The position numbers and the translations under genes were made by a program. Below are positions 11,977 to 22,647 of a stretch of 64,000 bases of DNA, piece after piece. The notes below the pieces were generated by a model. It saw only the letters and a list, made by a program, of their open reading frames with translations, did no database searches and was not told where the DNA came from. Each line of letters begins with the position of its first letter. The stretch's first letter is position 1. Source of the stretch: Mucidula mucida (taxonomy: Eukaryota > Basidiomycota > Agaricomycetes > Agaricales > Physalacriaceae); NCBI GenBank assembly GCA_015501055.1, contig JADNYV010000043.1, positions 1 through 64,000 on the forward strand, written 5' to 3'.

Positions 11977-12084
11977 TGTAATTAGATCGTTGGTGGTTTA
12001 CATTCAGTGAGCAAGCTGAGTCGTCTGTATAGCCGTGACATTCGAATTTGGCAGCAACGTGCGCGTGAAGTAGAATACACACGG

Positions 12085-13262
12085 TTAGCAGAAAATATCC
12101 AATCCTAAATCGTCGGAACCAGGATGTGGATCACAATCCGAGTCTTCGCTATCCCTACGAATTGGTTTACCGCGCCACTTCTCGACCTTGGTTCTGAAAA
12201 GCTTCTCGATCTCATCAACAGTTTGACAAGCCGCGAGAGCAGCTCTGAACTTGTTGAACCAAGGCCGTCTTCCACTGTACTGCGATCAATCTTCGCGGTT
12301 AACGTAGACACTGATATCGTACCATTGATAATCGACAAAGTGCCGCACATGTGTCTGGATGGACGTGAATAACGCAGTGTCGGGATATTCGCGACAGAGA
12401 GCAAGATACTCAAGAGAGATGTCAACGGGATCAGGTAGAAAGTCCGCGGAGAATAGACAAGGATTGTCTAGGAGAGGTTCACCAATCATTATGCCATCTG
12501 CGCCTGTTAACTTCAGATTGTGCTGAATATCGGCATGGCTGCGAACGTTTCCGTTGGTGATAACGGGGATGGATAGACAGTCTTTGAATATCTTTACTTG
12601 GGAGAGATCTGCTGGTCCATTCCGTCGGCGACGCGCAGAGACCGTACGCGGATGCAGAGTTATCCAGGACGCGCCCTGCGCTTCGAGACGCTTAGCGAGA
12701 ACGGACGTCTTTTCAACAGGTTGACAAAGGCGAAGTTTAGCAGACACCGGCACAGATACTGAGTGTGAAAGAGCCGACACTGGGAGATGATGAGTTTCTC
12801 GGTCCTGGGAATAAGGCAATATGACTGACCAATGTCCTCGACGACTGGCCAGTCCCGTTCGCCAAGAAGGTAAGCGCCGTAATGGCCGTCTCTAGCAGCT
12901 TCTTGGGGACATCCAAGGTTTAATCTGTTGAGCTTTGCGGATAGGCGTCAACTTCAATTATCATATGAAGGGCGGCGTGTACACACCTATGGCATCGCAG
13001 TACTGCTGTATCTTCTTGGCTGCTTTGACGACAAGAGCAGATTCGTTTCCGCAGAGCTGCACGACAATCTGGTGGTCCAAAGGGCGCATTGTGAGGTCCG
13101 TTGGTGGAATTCAAAGTAGTCTGCGTCGTTCAGTAGGCGGTCGGGGTGCAGCATTTGGGTGTACGTTATGGTGGCGCCATATTTATGGGTCAGCGTACGG
13201 AAAGGCAAGTCTGACTGGTTGACCATCGGTGCAGTTATTGCAGCGAGATTGAGTGCCGACAT
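12085..13262 (-). CDS. tRNA-dihydrouridine synthase (Dus1/Dus4-like)
   Basis: This flavoenzyme reduces uridines to dihydrouridine in tRNA D-loops. The start MSALNLAAITAPMVNQSDLP gives the FMN-binding motif. Then come YGATITYTQMLHPDRL, IVVQLCGNESALVV, the catalytic-Cys region GCPQEAARDGHYGAYLL, SVPVSAKLRLCQP, ASWITLHPRTVSARRR, VITNGNVRSHADI and GADGIMIGEPLLDNPCLF. A C-terminal RRPWFNKFRAALAACQTVDE follows the last intron, and the protein ends SDDLGLDIFC. Two one-base losses break the frame: GG at 13098-13099 (plus strand) inside HQRDLTMRP, and AA near 12922 at the start of the exon encoding NLGCPQ. Both are in short homopolymers. It is head to head with the SRRM1-like gene. Confidence 0.9.
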
Positions 13263-13352
13263 GGTGGGAGAGCAAAGCTTGAAATTGTTCCCGCGCTCTT
13301 CCTTGCTTTCTGCTTTGATCACCGTTGACCGCATTGTCAACATCGTTCAACC
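13263..13352. promoter_or_regulatory. compact bidirectional promoter
   Basis: Only 90 bp separate the start codons of the dihydrouridine synthase (minus) and the SRRM1-like gene (plus), so the two RNA-processing genes probably share a promoter. No TATA box is obvious. Confidence 0.55.
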
Positions 13353-14961
13353 ATGGCCGACGCTGGTAAGCTCGCTACTACCGCCATCGTTCTAGGCTAA
13401 TACCAATCCTGCAGGATTCTTCAAAGGCACCTCTGCCGACCAAGATAGGCGGTTTTCAGACAAGGAAATGAAGCTTCTTCGTACGATGAAGTTTCCCTCA
13501 GATTTCGAGAAAAAGGTGTGCAGTTCGCCTTTATTCAATATGCTTGCTCATCGTTGTCCAGGTCGACATGCGCAAAGTCAACTTGAACGTTATCAGACCA
13601 TGGATTGTCAAAAAAATAATTGAACTTGTAGGTTTTGAAGACGAAATTGTCACAGAGTATGCTATGGGACTGCTCGAGGATGAACAGGAGCCTGTAAGCT
13701 ACCTATTATTCCTCCATGCTCCGTTCTAATAGGACCAGACGCCTGATCCCAGGAAGATGCAGATCAAGCTCACTGGTTTCTTAACGAAAGATACCCCTGC
13801 TTTCATGACTGCCCTCTGGAAACTACTACTCGAAGCACAAGTCGACCTTGCTGGAGTTCCAAAGACTTTCATTGAAGAAAAAAAGATGGAAATGCGGCGC
13901 GCGCGCGAAAATGACACTCGTGCCATTGATGAGCGAGACAGAAGGGCAAGATTAGATGAAGTAAGAGACAGCGATCGCGGCAGAGGTCGCGGTCGTGGCA
14001 GAGGACGTGGACGTGGTGGCCGAGGCGGGTTCGACGATGGTGGAGGTCGGGCGCGTGACTCTGGCTGGGGTGGACGAGGTGGAGGTCCCGGTGGAGTGAG
14101 ATATCGCTCTCGTCAGTTTTGACTGTGCCTAATTCATTGGCAGGGATATCGCAGGCGCCTTTCTCGTTCTCCTCCTCCCCGTCGTAGATCTCGCTCCCTC
14201 CCCGCAGATCGCGCTCACCAGGTCGTAAATCACGTACCCCATCTTCAGTGGCAAGTTCTCCTCGTCCCACTCGTCGTTATCGCTCTCCTGAGGCCAAGCC
14301 TCGTCGTCGCTCGCCTTCTTACGACCATGCCAGTCCCCCGCGAAGGCGACGCTCCATTTCCAGGTCAGTGTCGAGGTCTCCACCGCCGCCGTCTAGGCGT
14401 CGGCCTCGTTCTCCATCCCCGACTCCACCACCTCAGAGGCGATACAAAGGCAGGACAAGTCGTAGTCCGCCAACTCGAAGGCGGCGTCTTTCTGCATCAC
14501 CGTCTCGTTCCGCTAGCCGATCGAGGTCTCGGTCTCCGCCCCGTGGATACAGACGACGGAGTCCTCGTAGAAGTGCCTCACCACCACTCGGCGGAAACGC
14601 AGCCCTTCACGTTCTAGAACCCCTCCCTCTCCCCCTCGTCGGCGCAGTGGTAGCGGTGAACGCATTGCTCGGCGCGCGCGTCGTGACAGCACAAGCCGAA
14701 GCGCGAGTCGCTCTCCTGCTCGTAGGATGAGCGTGGATAGTCCAAAACAAGAGTTCAAAATTAAGGGCCAGGCAGACGCGTCTAAGAAGAAGGGCAAATG
14801 GGACGAAGACGACACAGTGAGTCTTCAAGGTCGACATGGCGATAAGTGCTTACGGTGACCGCTTCCAGACCAAGTCGGACCTGGAGAAACGAGAGAATGA
14901 ACTGAAAGAAAAGGCCCTGCGCAACAAGGTGGTCCGAACCCGCAAAGGAAGCAGTAGCTAA
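13353..14961 (+). CDS. SRRM1/SRm160-like splicing coactivator (PWI domain, RS repeats)
   Basis: The protein starts MADAG and after an intron FFKGTSADQDRRFSDKEM. The PWI domain follows: KMKFPSDFEKK-like lead, VDMRKVNLNVIRPWIVKKII, ELVGFEDEIVTEYAMGLLED, IKLTGFLTKDTPAFMTALWK. PWI proteins bind RNA and promote splicing in the nucleus. After it come an RG-rich stretch (13978-14090), a long RS/RRRS tract (14150-14720) and a tail KQEFKIKGQADASKKKGKWD ending LRNKVVRTRKGSSS. Two one-base losses disturb the RS tract: CCC at 14196-14198, where CCCC is expected, and near 14588. The tail was duplicated downstream at 18.9-19.1 kb. Confidence 0.88.
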
Positions 14962-15467
14962 TTGCCCGGGCGAGTACAAGCCAATCTCTTCCTTTCCTTC
15001 CCGTCATAGAACGTTTTTGATATTTAACGGCCGTTATGCAGACCTTCATCTTCCTTGGAGGCGACCCAACATCCATGACTACCTACTCGCTCGTGTGCGC
15101 TTCTACTCTTGTGTTTTCAATTGCGTTTAGCTCCTACCAGTGTACACATGCTCTCGCTAATATATGTGTTTATGCAGCTGCTGCGGTAATTCAGGCTGAT
15201 CTTCGGACCACAGTATGGAGTAGATCGCAAGTAAGCAAGTAATTTGCATGTTAACGGTAGAAACGAGTATTGCGTCGACAAGATTGTGGGGTTAGATTTT
15301 CCGGATAACGTGGTACAAGGACTTGGCTATCGTCACGGTCTCGAAGTTGCCCTGGCCCTCTTCAAACAGGTTTTTCCGTGGGCGCCTACCTAAACGACGA
15401 ATTTTCTTCTGGGAGAGAGTATATAAGGTCCTGCTGAAGCTCTCACTAGTCAATCGAGTACTGTAAT
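14962..15467. other. intergenic spacer and LPMO upstream region
   Basis: No gene is recognised here. A 68-codon open frame near 15036 has no similarity I know. The last 50 bp hold the LPMO TATA box. Confidence 0.45.
15420..15427 (+). promoter_or_regulatory. TATA box of the AA9 gene
   Basis: TATATAAG lies 41-48 bp before the LPMO start codon and is the best core-promoter candidate for this gene. Confidence 0.55.
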
Positions 15468-16917
15468 ATGTTCTTTTCTCTAGCAGCGGCGTCGCTCTTC
15501 ATAACGACTGTGGCTGGCCACGCCACGTTCCAGCAGTTCTGGATCGGAGACGTGGATGCTGGTTCATCCTGTGTCCGGACGCCTGCGAGCAACTCGCCTG
15601 TTACTGATGTTACCAGCGCGGTAGGCAGTCCTTATCGTTTCCTTGACGTCCCCGAACTTGCTGACGTTTGTGGAATAGGATATTGCGTGCAATGCCGGCG
15701 CTGCTTCGAGTAGTGGTGTTTGCCCTGTTCAACGTTAGTACAGTTTGCTATTCAAAGACTAGAACTCATTCGTTCTGTTACTGTAGCTGGCGAGAGTGTT
15801 ACTGTAGAGATGCACCAACAACCAGGCGATCGTTCATGTGCGAACGAAGCTATTGGTGGAAATCATTTCGGGCCTGTCATTGTACGAACCCGCTTCCCGC
15901 CTTCCTTCCTCAAACTCATGAACCCGCGTAGGTGTACATGGCCGCTGTGGACGACGCGACGTCAGCCGTAGGCGCCGATGTTGGGTGGTTCAAAGTGTCA
16001 GAAATGGGCTTGGTGTCCAACACGGATTATTTTGGCTCTCGTGCGTTTATCTCTCCTGTTGATAGGTGTTGCCTAACAGAAGCGACTGTTATACAGAGGT
16101 TCTCAATGTATGTTTAAGTGTATGTAGTCGGTGGCTTGGTCTTTGTTGAGTTTTGTATGCAGGACAATTGTGGACATTATGGGTTCACTATACCATCGGA
16201 CATCGCACCTGGCGACTACCTGATTCGAGCGGAAGTCATTGGTGCGGTTCCAGCTTTCAGTGTGTGCGCTGTCCTTACCCTTTGCCACATAGCTCTCCAT
16301 TCTGCTTCTGGTGCTAACGGCGCTCAGTGAGCGATTGATTGAGCTGTCCCAAAGTTGTTTTTCTGAAACATGAAATAGGTTCTATCCCTCATGTTATCAA
16401 GTCAATGTATGTTCCCCTTCTCATTGATGTTACCGTCATTCTAATTGTGGTTATAGGTTGGTGGCAGCGGAACTGCGACCCCGACACTGTCAGCCTTCCA
16501 GGAGCCTACGATGCCTCGGATCCCGGTATCCTGATCAACATCTATATTCAGCTCGATACATACACAGGTACGAGACTTGTGCGAACTTTGAAGCTCGATT
16601 AATTGACTCTTTTCCCACAAGTTCCTGGACCGACTCTCTATGGCACCACGGCTCTCCCGTTGCGGCCACACCGTGGCCTACACCGCTACGTGGGACACTG
16701 TCCTGCAGCCGACGACGGTGCCTACTGTGGTTCCAGTGCTGCGTAGGAAGTTCGTCTTGATCGCTTTGTGAGATACTTACACTAGAGCAGGTCGGTTTCT
16801 ACGAGCGCTGCCTTTATCGAGGCTAGCTCCACGAGCATTCCCGTACTGGGCGCTTCTTCAGGAGTGGAAGCTTCCACTGCTTCAAAGCCATTGAAAACTT
16901 GTTATGTTTCTGCTTGA
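15468..16917 (+). CDS. AA9 lytic polysaccharide monooxygenase (GH61)
   Basis: This is a secreted copper enzyme that oxidatively cleaves cellulose or related glucans. The signal peptide MFFSLAAASLFITTVAG ends just before HATFQQFW, so the mature protein would begin with the His-brace His1. Further motifs are VDAGSSCVRTPASNSPVTDV, EMHQQPGDRSCANEAIGGNH (second His), MAAVDDATSAVGADVGWFKV, NCGHYGFTIPSDIAPGDYLI, FYPSCYQVNVGG (axial Tyr) and LPGAYDASDPGILINIY. Eight or more introns are present. A one-base loss in CCCC (16479-16482) shifts the frame before that last motif, and another small break lies in the Pro/Thr tail. The tail appears to continue through an intron into a Ser/Thr-rich end (SVSTSAAFIEASSTSIPVLG) with TGA at 16915, with no CBM1. 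Confidence 0.9.
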
Positions 16918-17119
16918 GGTAGGCATTGACATCTCGACTATAATCCTGGTCCTCGAAAGTGGCGTCGAATAATGTAGTTCAAGCTGCTCCGCTGACAATA
17001 AATCATTTTTGGAAAGCATACTCGACTGATAACTGGGACTTTTGTAGTACATTCGGAGGGACGACAACATATGGTACAGTTTCTGTGGGTTTAATCTATC
17101 AATTGACGATCAATGAGGC

Positions 17120-18708
17120 TTACAGCTCTTGGACCTGTTTAACCGTATTCCGCATCCCCGCAAGGATGCAATCAATCAATGGACCGTGGTTTCCGTCGAA
17201 TGCCTAAGATGTGTGAGTACCGTCTCAAGTCAAGTATCAAGTATGAGGCCGCAATACCTGATTAATAGCCTCGTAATATTGTGTACGTTGTGGCAAGGTG
17301 ACTGAAATCGGCGGATATCCATGAAGAATGAGCGGAAGCGATGCAATCAGTCGTGTAGTACGTCCGTTACCATCCTAAACGAAGTTAAACAGTGCTATCA
17401 AGACTCAAGTAACACACACATTGAATGGATGGCAGCGTGCGAGAATCAGATGCAACCAACTAGCCGAGGCGAATGGATTTCGAAAGTTCTTGATGTATTG
17501 CTGTAAAAAAACAGTCATCTCGAGTGAGTGATGGTGACCCTTTAGCCAATGCGTACCCACCTTGCCCATCTTACAGATATACTCTAGTTCGTCATCCACC
17601 TCAGGATACGGACAGCATTGTATGCTATAAGCGCCGGTTATGTGTACGGTCTGCTTGGTCTTCGTTCTCGTCTGACCCGGAGGGACATACGTGTTCCCGA
17701 ATTTGCAGGTACGCATCAGGCGGGCATGGACGTCTTTGACTAACGATGGAGTCAAGTTTGTAGGGTCGTTCAAGACCGGGGCGAGGAGCTCGTATGCCTG
17801 GTACGGGAAGGTGAGTAAAAGACATAATTGAAACTTGTCGACCTACTGCTAGAGTATCGTTGATGATACTTTGGATCGTTAATGGATCTCGAATCTTACT
17901 GGCCGCCTCAGCCTTGATTGCCCCAACCACTATGCCTTTGCGAATGAGATCCTGTGTGGACTGGAAGCGCAGTCAACCAAGTTCTGATGACGAGAGATAG
18001 AAGACATACTCCAACAGTTATCAAAAATGTGTTTTCGACGTGGTTGGTCTCAATGGCGAGCATATCCAAGTACTTCCGCAACAGCACTGAACCGTGAGAA
18101 AAAAGCGTGGACCAGACCTCCTTGACCTCTTCGTGTCCAGGTGGCGCTTGCGGGTGACTGAGGGGAAACTTGTGCTCCCTGGTGGATTTCCAGTTCTGTC
18201 TATAGGTTACTAGCCAAAAAATCATAACGAGCCGCCATGCTAGAGAACGCCAAACTCACAGTATTTTGATAGATCAAGAACTTCTTCTGCACTCCGTTGT
18301 TCGTACGTCTCTGTACTGGTAATCCAACCAGAAAGTTCTCGATCTTCGAGACCAAGTTCAGCCAGAGCAACAGATGCCTAATAGTCACTAAATTTAGTGG
18401 CGTTCCAAACGAATGCAGAGTCAGACATGCTTGACGGAATAAATCGACGGCAGGCAAATTTCCGCCACCCATGGTCCGAATGAGATTCCCAAGAAAAACT
18501 AGGAGGTAAGGGTGTGGACCGTGTTGCTCTATGAGCCTCTCGAAGATGCGAGCCAATTCTGGAACCGGGCGGAGAAGATGATCTTGTCGCATTTCAGGAG
18601 TGATGAAGTTGGGTAACTCCTATCGTGAAGGATCAAGAAAGGAAATGGCAACAACATAGAGAGTCCAGTTACCTGGAGAAATGGGATCGAACCTACGCTT
18701 GTTGACAT
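17120..18708 (-). CDS. Fic/DOC-domain protein
   Basis: Fic proteins transfer nucleotide-type groups, most often AMP, onto hydroxyl side chains. The start MSTSVGSIPFLQ is followed by an intron and a helical N-terminal region (MRQDHLLRPVPELARIFERL). The Fic core contains DVHARLMRTCKFGNTYVPPG, YSIQCCPYPEVDDELEYICK and RNPFASASWLHLILARC, then the active-site loop HPFN, an intron (about 17355-17412) and DGNGRTTR. This rebuilds the canonical HPFx(D/E)GNGR motif with catalytic His and phosphate-binding residues. The C-terminus reads FDGNHGPLIDCILAGM. No inhibitory (S/T)xxxE(G/N) helix was identified with confidence. This subfamily is common in Agaricomycetes, but its substrate is unknown. Confidence 0.85.
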
Positions 18709-18889
18709 GATGGTACAAATCTAGGTCCTGATTTAGACATAAGTCGGCCGGCTATTCATGCCGTACGGTAACATAAGCAACACATCTTGCTCTTCGACGA
18801 CGACGACGATGAATACAGTGCTTTAAATTCCATCTCATGCCGCTATTCTCAGGCGCGCAGCTAATCTGGCGCCAAAGACGCGTACTGCG

Positions 18890-19740
18890 CCATCGCTCCA
18901 TTCGCCAGGCCGCTCTCAACGACATCGGTGAAGGATTTTGAAGCGTTCGGGAGCGCGCATCGTGATATCGTCGCAGGGCGAGTCGCTCTCCCGCTTTTAG
19001 GCAGTTCAAGCCTGGTTCAAGCAAGAGTTCATGTTCAAGACCCAGGTAGACGCGTCCGAGAATAAGGGCAAATGGGACGAAGATGGCACGGTGAGTGTTA
19101 AAAATTGACATGCAGATAAGATGGATTACTTTGGCTCTCGTGCGTGCATCTCTATTGCTAGGTGCTGCTACATTGCTACTTACGCAGAGATTGTCAATGC
19201 ACCTATGTTCGAGTCTAGTCGCTGGTTTGGTATCTGTTGAAGGTTGTATGTAGGACAACTGTGAGTTCTCTATACCATCGCACCTGGCGACTACCTGTTT
19301 TGAGCGGAAGTCATCGGTGCAGTTCCAGCATCAATCTCTTGCCCGGGCCTTCATTCCGCTTATGTCCAACAACCCTTAGTGAGTGATCAAGTCAACGTAT
19401 GTTCCCTCTCTCGTTGAATCATCGTCTTAGATTGGCGGCGGCGTGAATGCAACTCCCGACACTGCCAGCCTTCCGGGAGCCTACGATGCTTCGGGTCCTA
19501 CATGGGACACTGCTCGGCAGCCTTCGAGGACAGTGCCTATCGTGGTTCCCAGTGCTGCGTAGGAATTTCGTCTTCACCGCTTTGTGAAATACTTACACGA
19601 GCAGGTCGGTTTCTACGAGCGCTGCCTTTGTCGAGGCTACGCAGCCATTTCCGCAGCGTTGCCAGTGACTCTTTAGGAGTAGTATCTTCCTCGGTAGCGT
19701 CTTCATCTGCTTTCAAAACTTGTTTTGTTTCTACTTGATA
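18890..19740 (+). pseudogene. chimeric decayed copy of SRRM1 tail fused to AA9 LPMO 3' half
   Basis: The first part (18890-19110) matches the end of the SRRM1-like gene at 14640-14850, including the stretch encoding its ADASKKKGKWDED tail and the following splice donor. At GATAAG near 19112 it switches to the LPMO gene from about 16020 on: the exon end before TTTGGCTCTCGTGCG, the IAPGDYL exon, the SLPGAYDAS exon, the end of the gene and its Ser/Thr tail (to about 16910). Both parts keep the parental order and strand, but the 1.2 kb between the SRRM1 end and mid LPMO is missing. Stops, deletions and lost exons mean no functional product. Confidence 0.82.
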
Positions 19741-20121
19741 CAAGTGCCCCTGTTCAGTTATATCCTGTATTGATGATCTCTCGCGACATCGAGCTTCCCG
19801 TTCTAACAGACGTGTTTTGATGCCTGGTCCATCTCTCAAATCGTCTACGAAGCCACCGGAAATGTCCAGTCTCTCAAAGTTTGATGTTGAAGTCGGCTGA
19901 ATATGAAGAGACGTGCAGAGGGATGCAAGGCCATCGAAGTCGCCCGTCCAGTGTCGGTCCCAGGTAGGAGGGAGGGACAATCATCACTTATCAGATAACA
20001 AGATTAGAATACCCGTTCCTTCGGAGAATTGCTGCGGAACACGCCCAATCTAACTGCGTGTGTGTTGAAATGATGTTGCTTAAAAGCAAGGCGCCATCAC
20101 CCTTCGCAGGCTTCAGCCGCC
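19741..20121. other. intergenic, no clear gene
   Basis: This stretch lies between the chimeric pseudogene and the next gene. On the minus strand an open frame at 19537-19980 covers this stretch and the antisense of the LPMO tail. It begins at TTG after a stop and has no recognisable domain, so I do not call it a gene. Confidence 0.4.
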
Positions 20122-22016
20122 ATGCATTATTGGCTCTTCGGTGCGCTCGCGCTCTCCTCCTCTTCCGTATGGGCGTCCCAAACTCCCTTCAATACCAATG
20201 CCGGTACCTGGGACTTAAATCTCGAACCGAATGTCAACTCGACCGGACACCTAATATTTGATACCGTCAGCGCCTTTCTGCAGCATTGGCCTAATACCCG
20301 ATACCGCAATGGTATGTGGCGTCCGCTCGCTTCCTCTCCGCACCTTTGTTATTATGCACAGGACACAACTTGATACCTGGCGTCGTCCCCGTCGGCACGC
20401 TCCTCTATCACGGGCGCGGCGACGCCAACATACCGACCGAACCGCAGTGGACTGCCACGGATCCAGAACACTCGTATGCCTTTTGTCGCGGCTCGAAGGA
20501 GGAGGGGTGCTGGCAGCTCACCGTGGTGGCTACGCGCCCTTTGAACGTGCTCTACTTTGACGGCAGCAGCGCCGCAAAGATGATTGATGGACCGATGGAT
20601 ACCCAAGATATCGTCGCGTGGGGCAAGATCATCCCGGAGTGGTCCTTCAATGAGAAGCGCCGGTTGGAGGACTTGTGCGCGTGGGGCGTGAAGCTGGGTT
20701 TGGATGGGTTTGTGAGAATGGAAATGGACTTGTGAGCGCGTGTTTTATTGTTATGAAGGGTTCTTGACTTGTTATAGTGAGATTATGCTGTGCGATTTCA
20801 GAGTGGGAGTCGAGGTAGCTTCTTTTCTTAATTTGAAGTCCAATGGGAGGAGAGGTCCTGGAGGGGGACGGGGGCCACCGGGTGGTCCTCCAGGTGGTCC
20901 CCCAGGTGGTCCAGGCGGTCCTCCAGGCGGTCCTTCGCGTGGCGGGTTTCCGGGAAGTCGATTGGATAACCTTTACAACGGCGCACTTCACCAAGAGTTT
21001 CCACCACGCTACCCACCACCGGATCCCTCATCTTTCGCCAATAATCCGTTCAGTGAGGTTATCCACTCTGGGTCATGGCACAATAAATTTCCTGGTATGT
21101 CTCCTCGTCCTTCTCATTCCTATGTTGGTTACTCATCTGCTCTGCAGGCGATACACGTATCCAACTCGACTACGCGCGCATCGTATCCTTTTACGACACC
21201 GCGCTCGTTCCCAGCTTGATCTCTCACCGATTCGGGCAGGAACGCTGGTATCATCGACTCGACGGCATCAGCGAACAGGACGCGGCAGCATTTATGGTGC
21301 GCCTAGAGCAAGCAGTCACTACTCCGCATGGGCTAGGATCTGGCGTCGACTGGACTTCACTCGTCCATGTGATCGTTGATCGCTACGCGAACCGCCTGGA
21401 AATGATTCGGTATCTGCTCAATGACACCGACGTCGAGGAGCTCCGCACTGCCAAACGCGTCCAAACGCAGCTGAAGGCAATCACACAGCCGTATAACCTG
21501 AATTCTGCTGTGCCGGTGCCGAACGAGCTGGATTGGGCGTCACCGATTTATGAGTGGTGTTCGGAGACGCATACGAAATATATCGTGGCGTCTCTTGAGT
21601 TGACGGTGTCTGAGCAGTTGATTTTGGACTCGCTTTATGAGACCAATAAGCAGATTTGTCGTGTTGCGACGAAGATGTGGGCGCAGGGTGTGTTGGCAGG
21701 ATTGGACGACGTTGTTGAGGCGCCGGTGGCGAAGGAAACACCAACTGCGCTTCTTTCGGAGTGGAGGACTGTGATTGATAAGCTCATGGCCTGGCTTGAC
21801 TGGAGCGTTTGGATAACATGTCGGCCTGCATGTGCATTTGAGGTTTGTCACGGCGACTACGACTTCTTCCGCGGCACTGATGTTTTCGTTTAGGAATACT
21901 GTTATCTTCCGACGTGGCCGTTCGGCCATAGAGGTCCTCGAGGTGATGGTGAACCACCTGAATGGGACAAACCACAGCCTAGATGTATTCGGAAAGTAGA
22001 GCCTCTTGACGAGTAG
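20122..22016 (+). CDS. conserved fungal secreted protein of unknown function with Gly/Pro tract
   Basis: The signal peptide is MHYWLFGALALSSSSVWA. Recognisable conserved blocks follow: LIPGVVPVGTLLYHGRGD, PQWTATDPEHSYAFCRG, CWQLTVVATRPLNVLYFDGS, KMIDGPMDTQDIVAWG and VRMEMDL. A collagen-like GGPPGGPPGG tract comes next, then SGSWHNKFPG, RIVSFYDTALVPSL, SGVDWTSLVHVIVDRYANRL, QICRVATKMWAQGVLAGLD and LMAWLDWSVWITCRPACAFE. The last exon ends CIRKVEPLDE. About 550 residues in all, and all exons join in frame. From memory, similar proteins occur widely in ascomycetes and basidiomycetes without an assigned function. The many conserved Trp, Asp and His residues suggest an enzyme, but I cannot name one. 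Confidence 0.8.
20852..20936 (+). repeat. Gly/Pro-encoding short repeat inside the CDS
   Basis: Imperfect copies of GGTGGTCCTCCA-like units encode a collagen-like run of Gly and Pro between two conserved halves of the protein. It is probably a flexible linker and a likely site of length polymorphism. Confidence 0.75.
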
Positions 22017-22647
22017 GTCAGAGCTTGCGTTGGCTTCATAGTTCACCATACTCATTTATGAGAGCCCTATCTTTTCACTTTGTATTCTCACTCACCTCGT
22101 TGTGATTGAAGATTGAATGAAACAAGCCAAGGAACGAGCCTGAGTCAAGTGCTAGATGAGTTACAGAGGTACTACTTAGTACTGAGGGTAGCGGGTTTCG
22201 CAGAGCCAGCCCCAAGGGAAGTTTGCCACGTGGTCGACCTATTTTCTGATCGGACGCGCCCTTGCTCAGCAGTCAATCAGCAGTGCTCAGCGCGCCCATC
22301 ATCGATCTCTCACACCTTCAACCCATTCTCTCTAGCCCACTCCGCAATCCTTCGTACACGCCCATATACGTCCCTTGTCTTCTGTCTTCTGGATCACGGG
22401 ACCGTTTGGCGCTTTTTTTGAGTCTTTGCCAGGCAAAAAAACCTGGGCAGCCTTACACCCGTAACCCTCACGAGACTCAGATTCACACTCTTCTTGGATA
22501 CGGACTACTGTAAGTGTCCACAGGACTCTAAGCCAACTTGTCCAGACTAACCATTTTTACCATATCATCTAGACGATGAATACAGTATTGCAATTGACCA
22601 TAGGCGTCTGCGAAGTGTGGAACAGCCTCCGCAAGACGTTCAAATAA
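22017..22647. other. intergenic, nothing recognised
   Basis: This is the convergent spacer between the unknown secreted protein and the racemase. Short plus-strand open frames at 22113-22513 have no recognisable similarity. No repeat or RNA gene was seen. Confidence 0.45.

Noticed and set aside
19537..19980. 147-codon minus-strand open frame
   Set aside because: It starts with TTG directly after a stop, and half of it is antisense to the duplicated LPMO tail; no domain was recognised.
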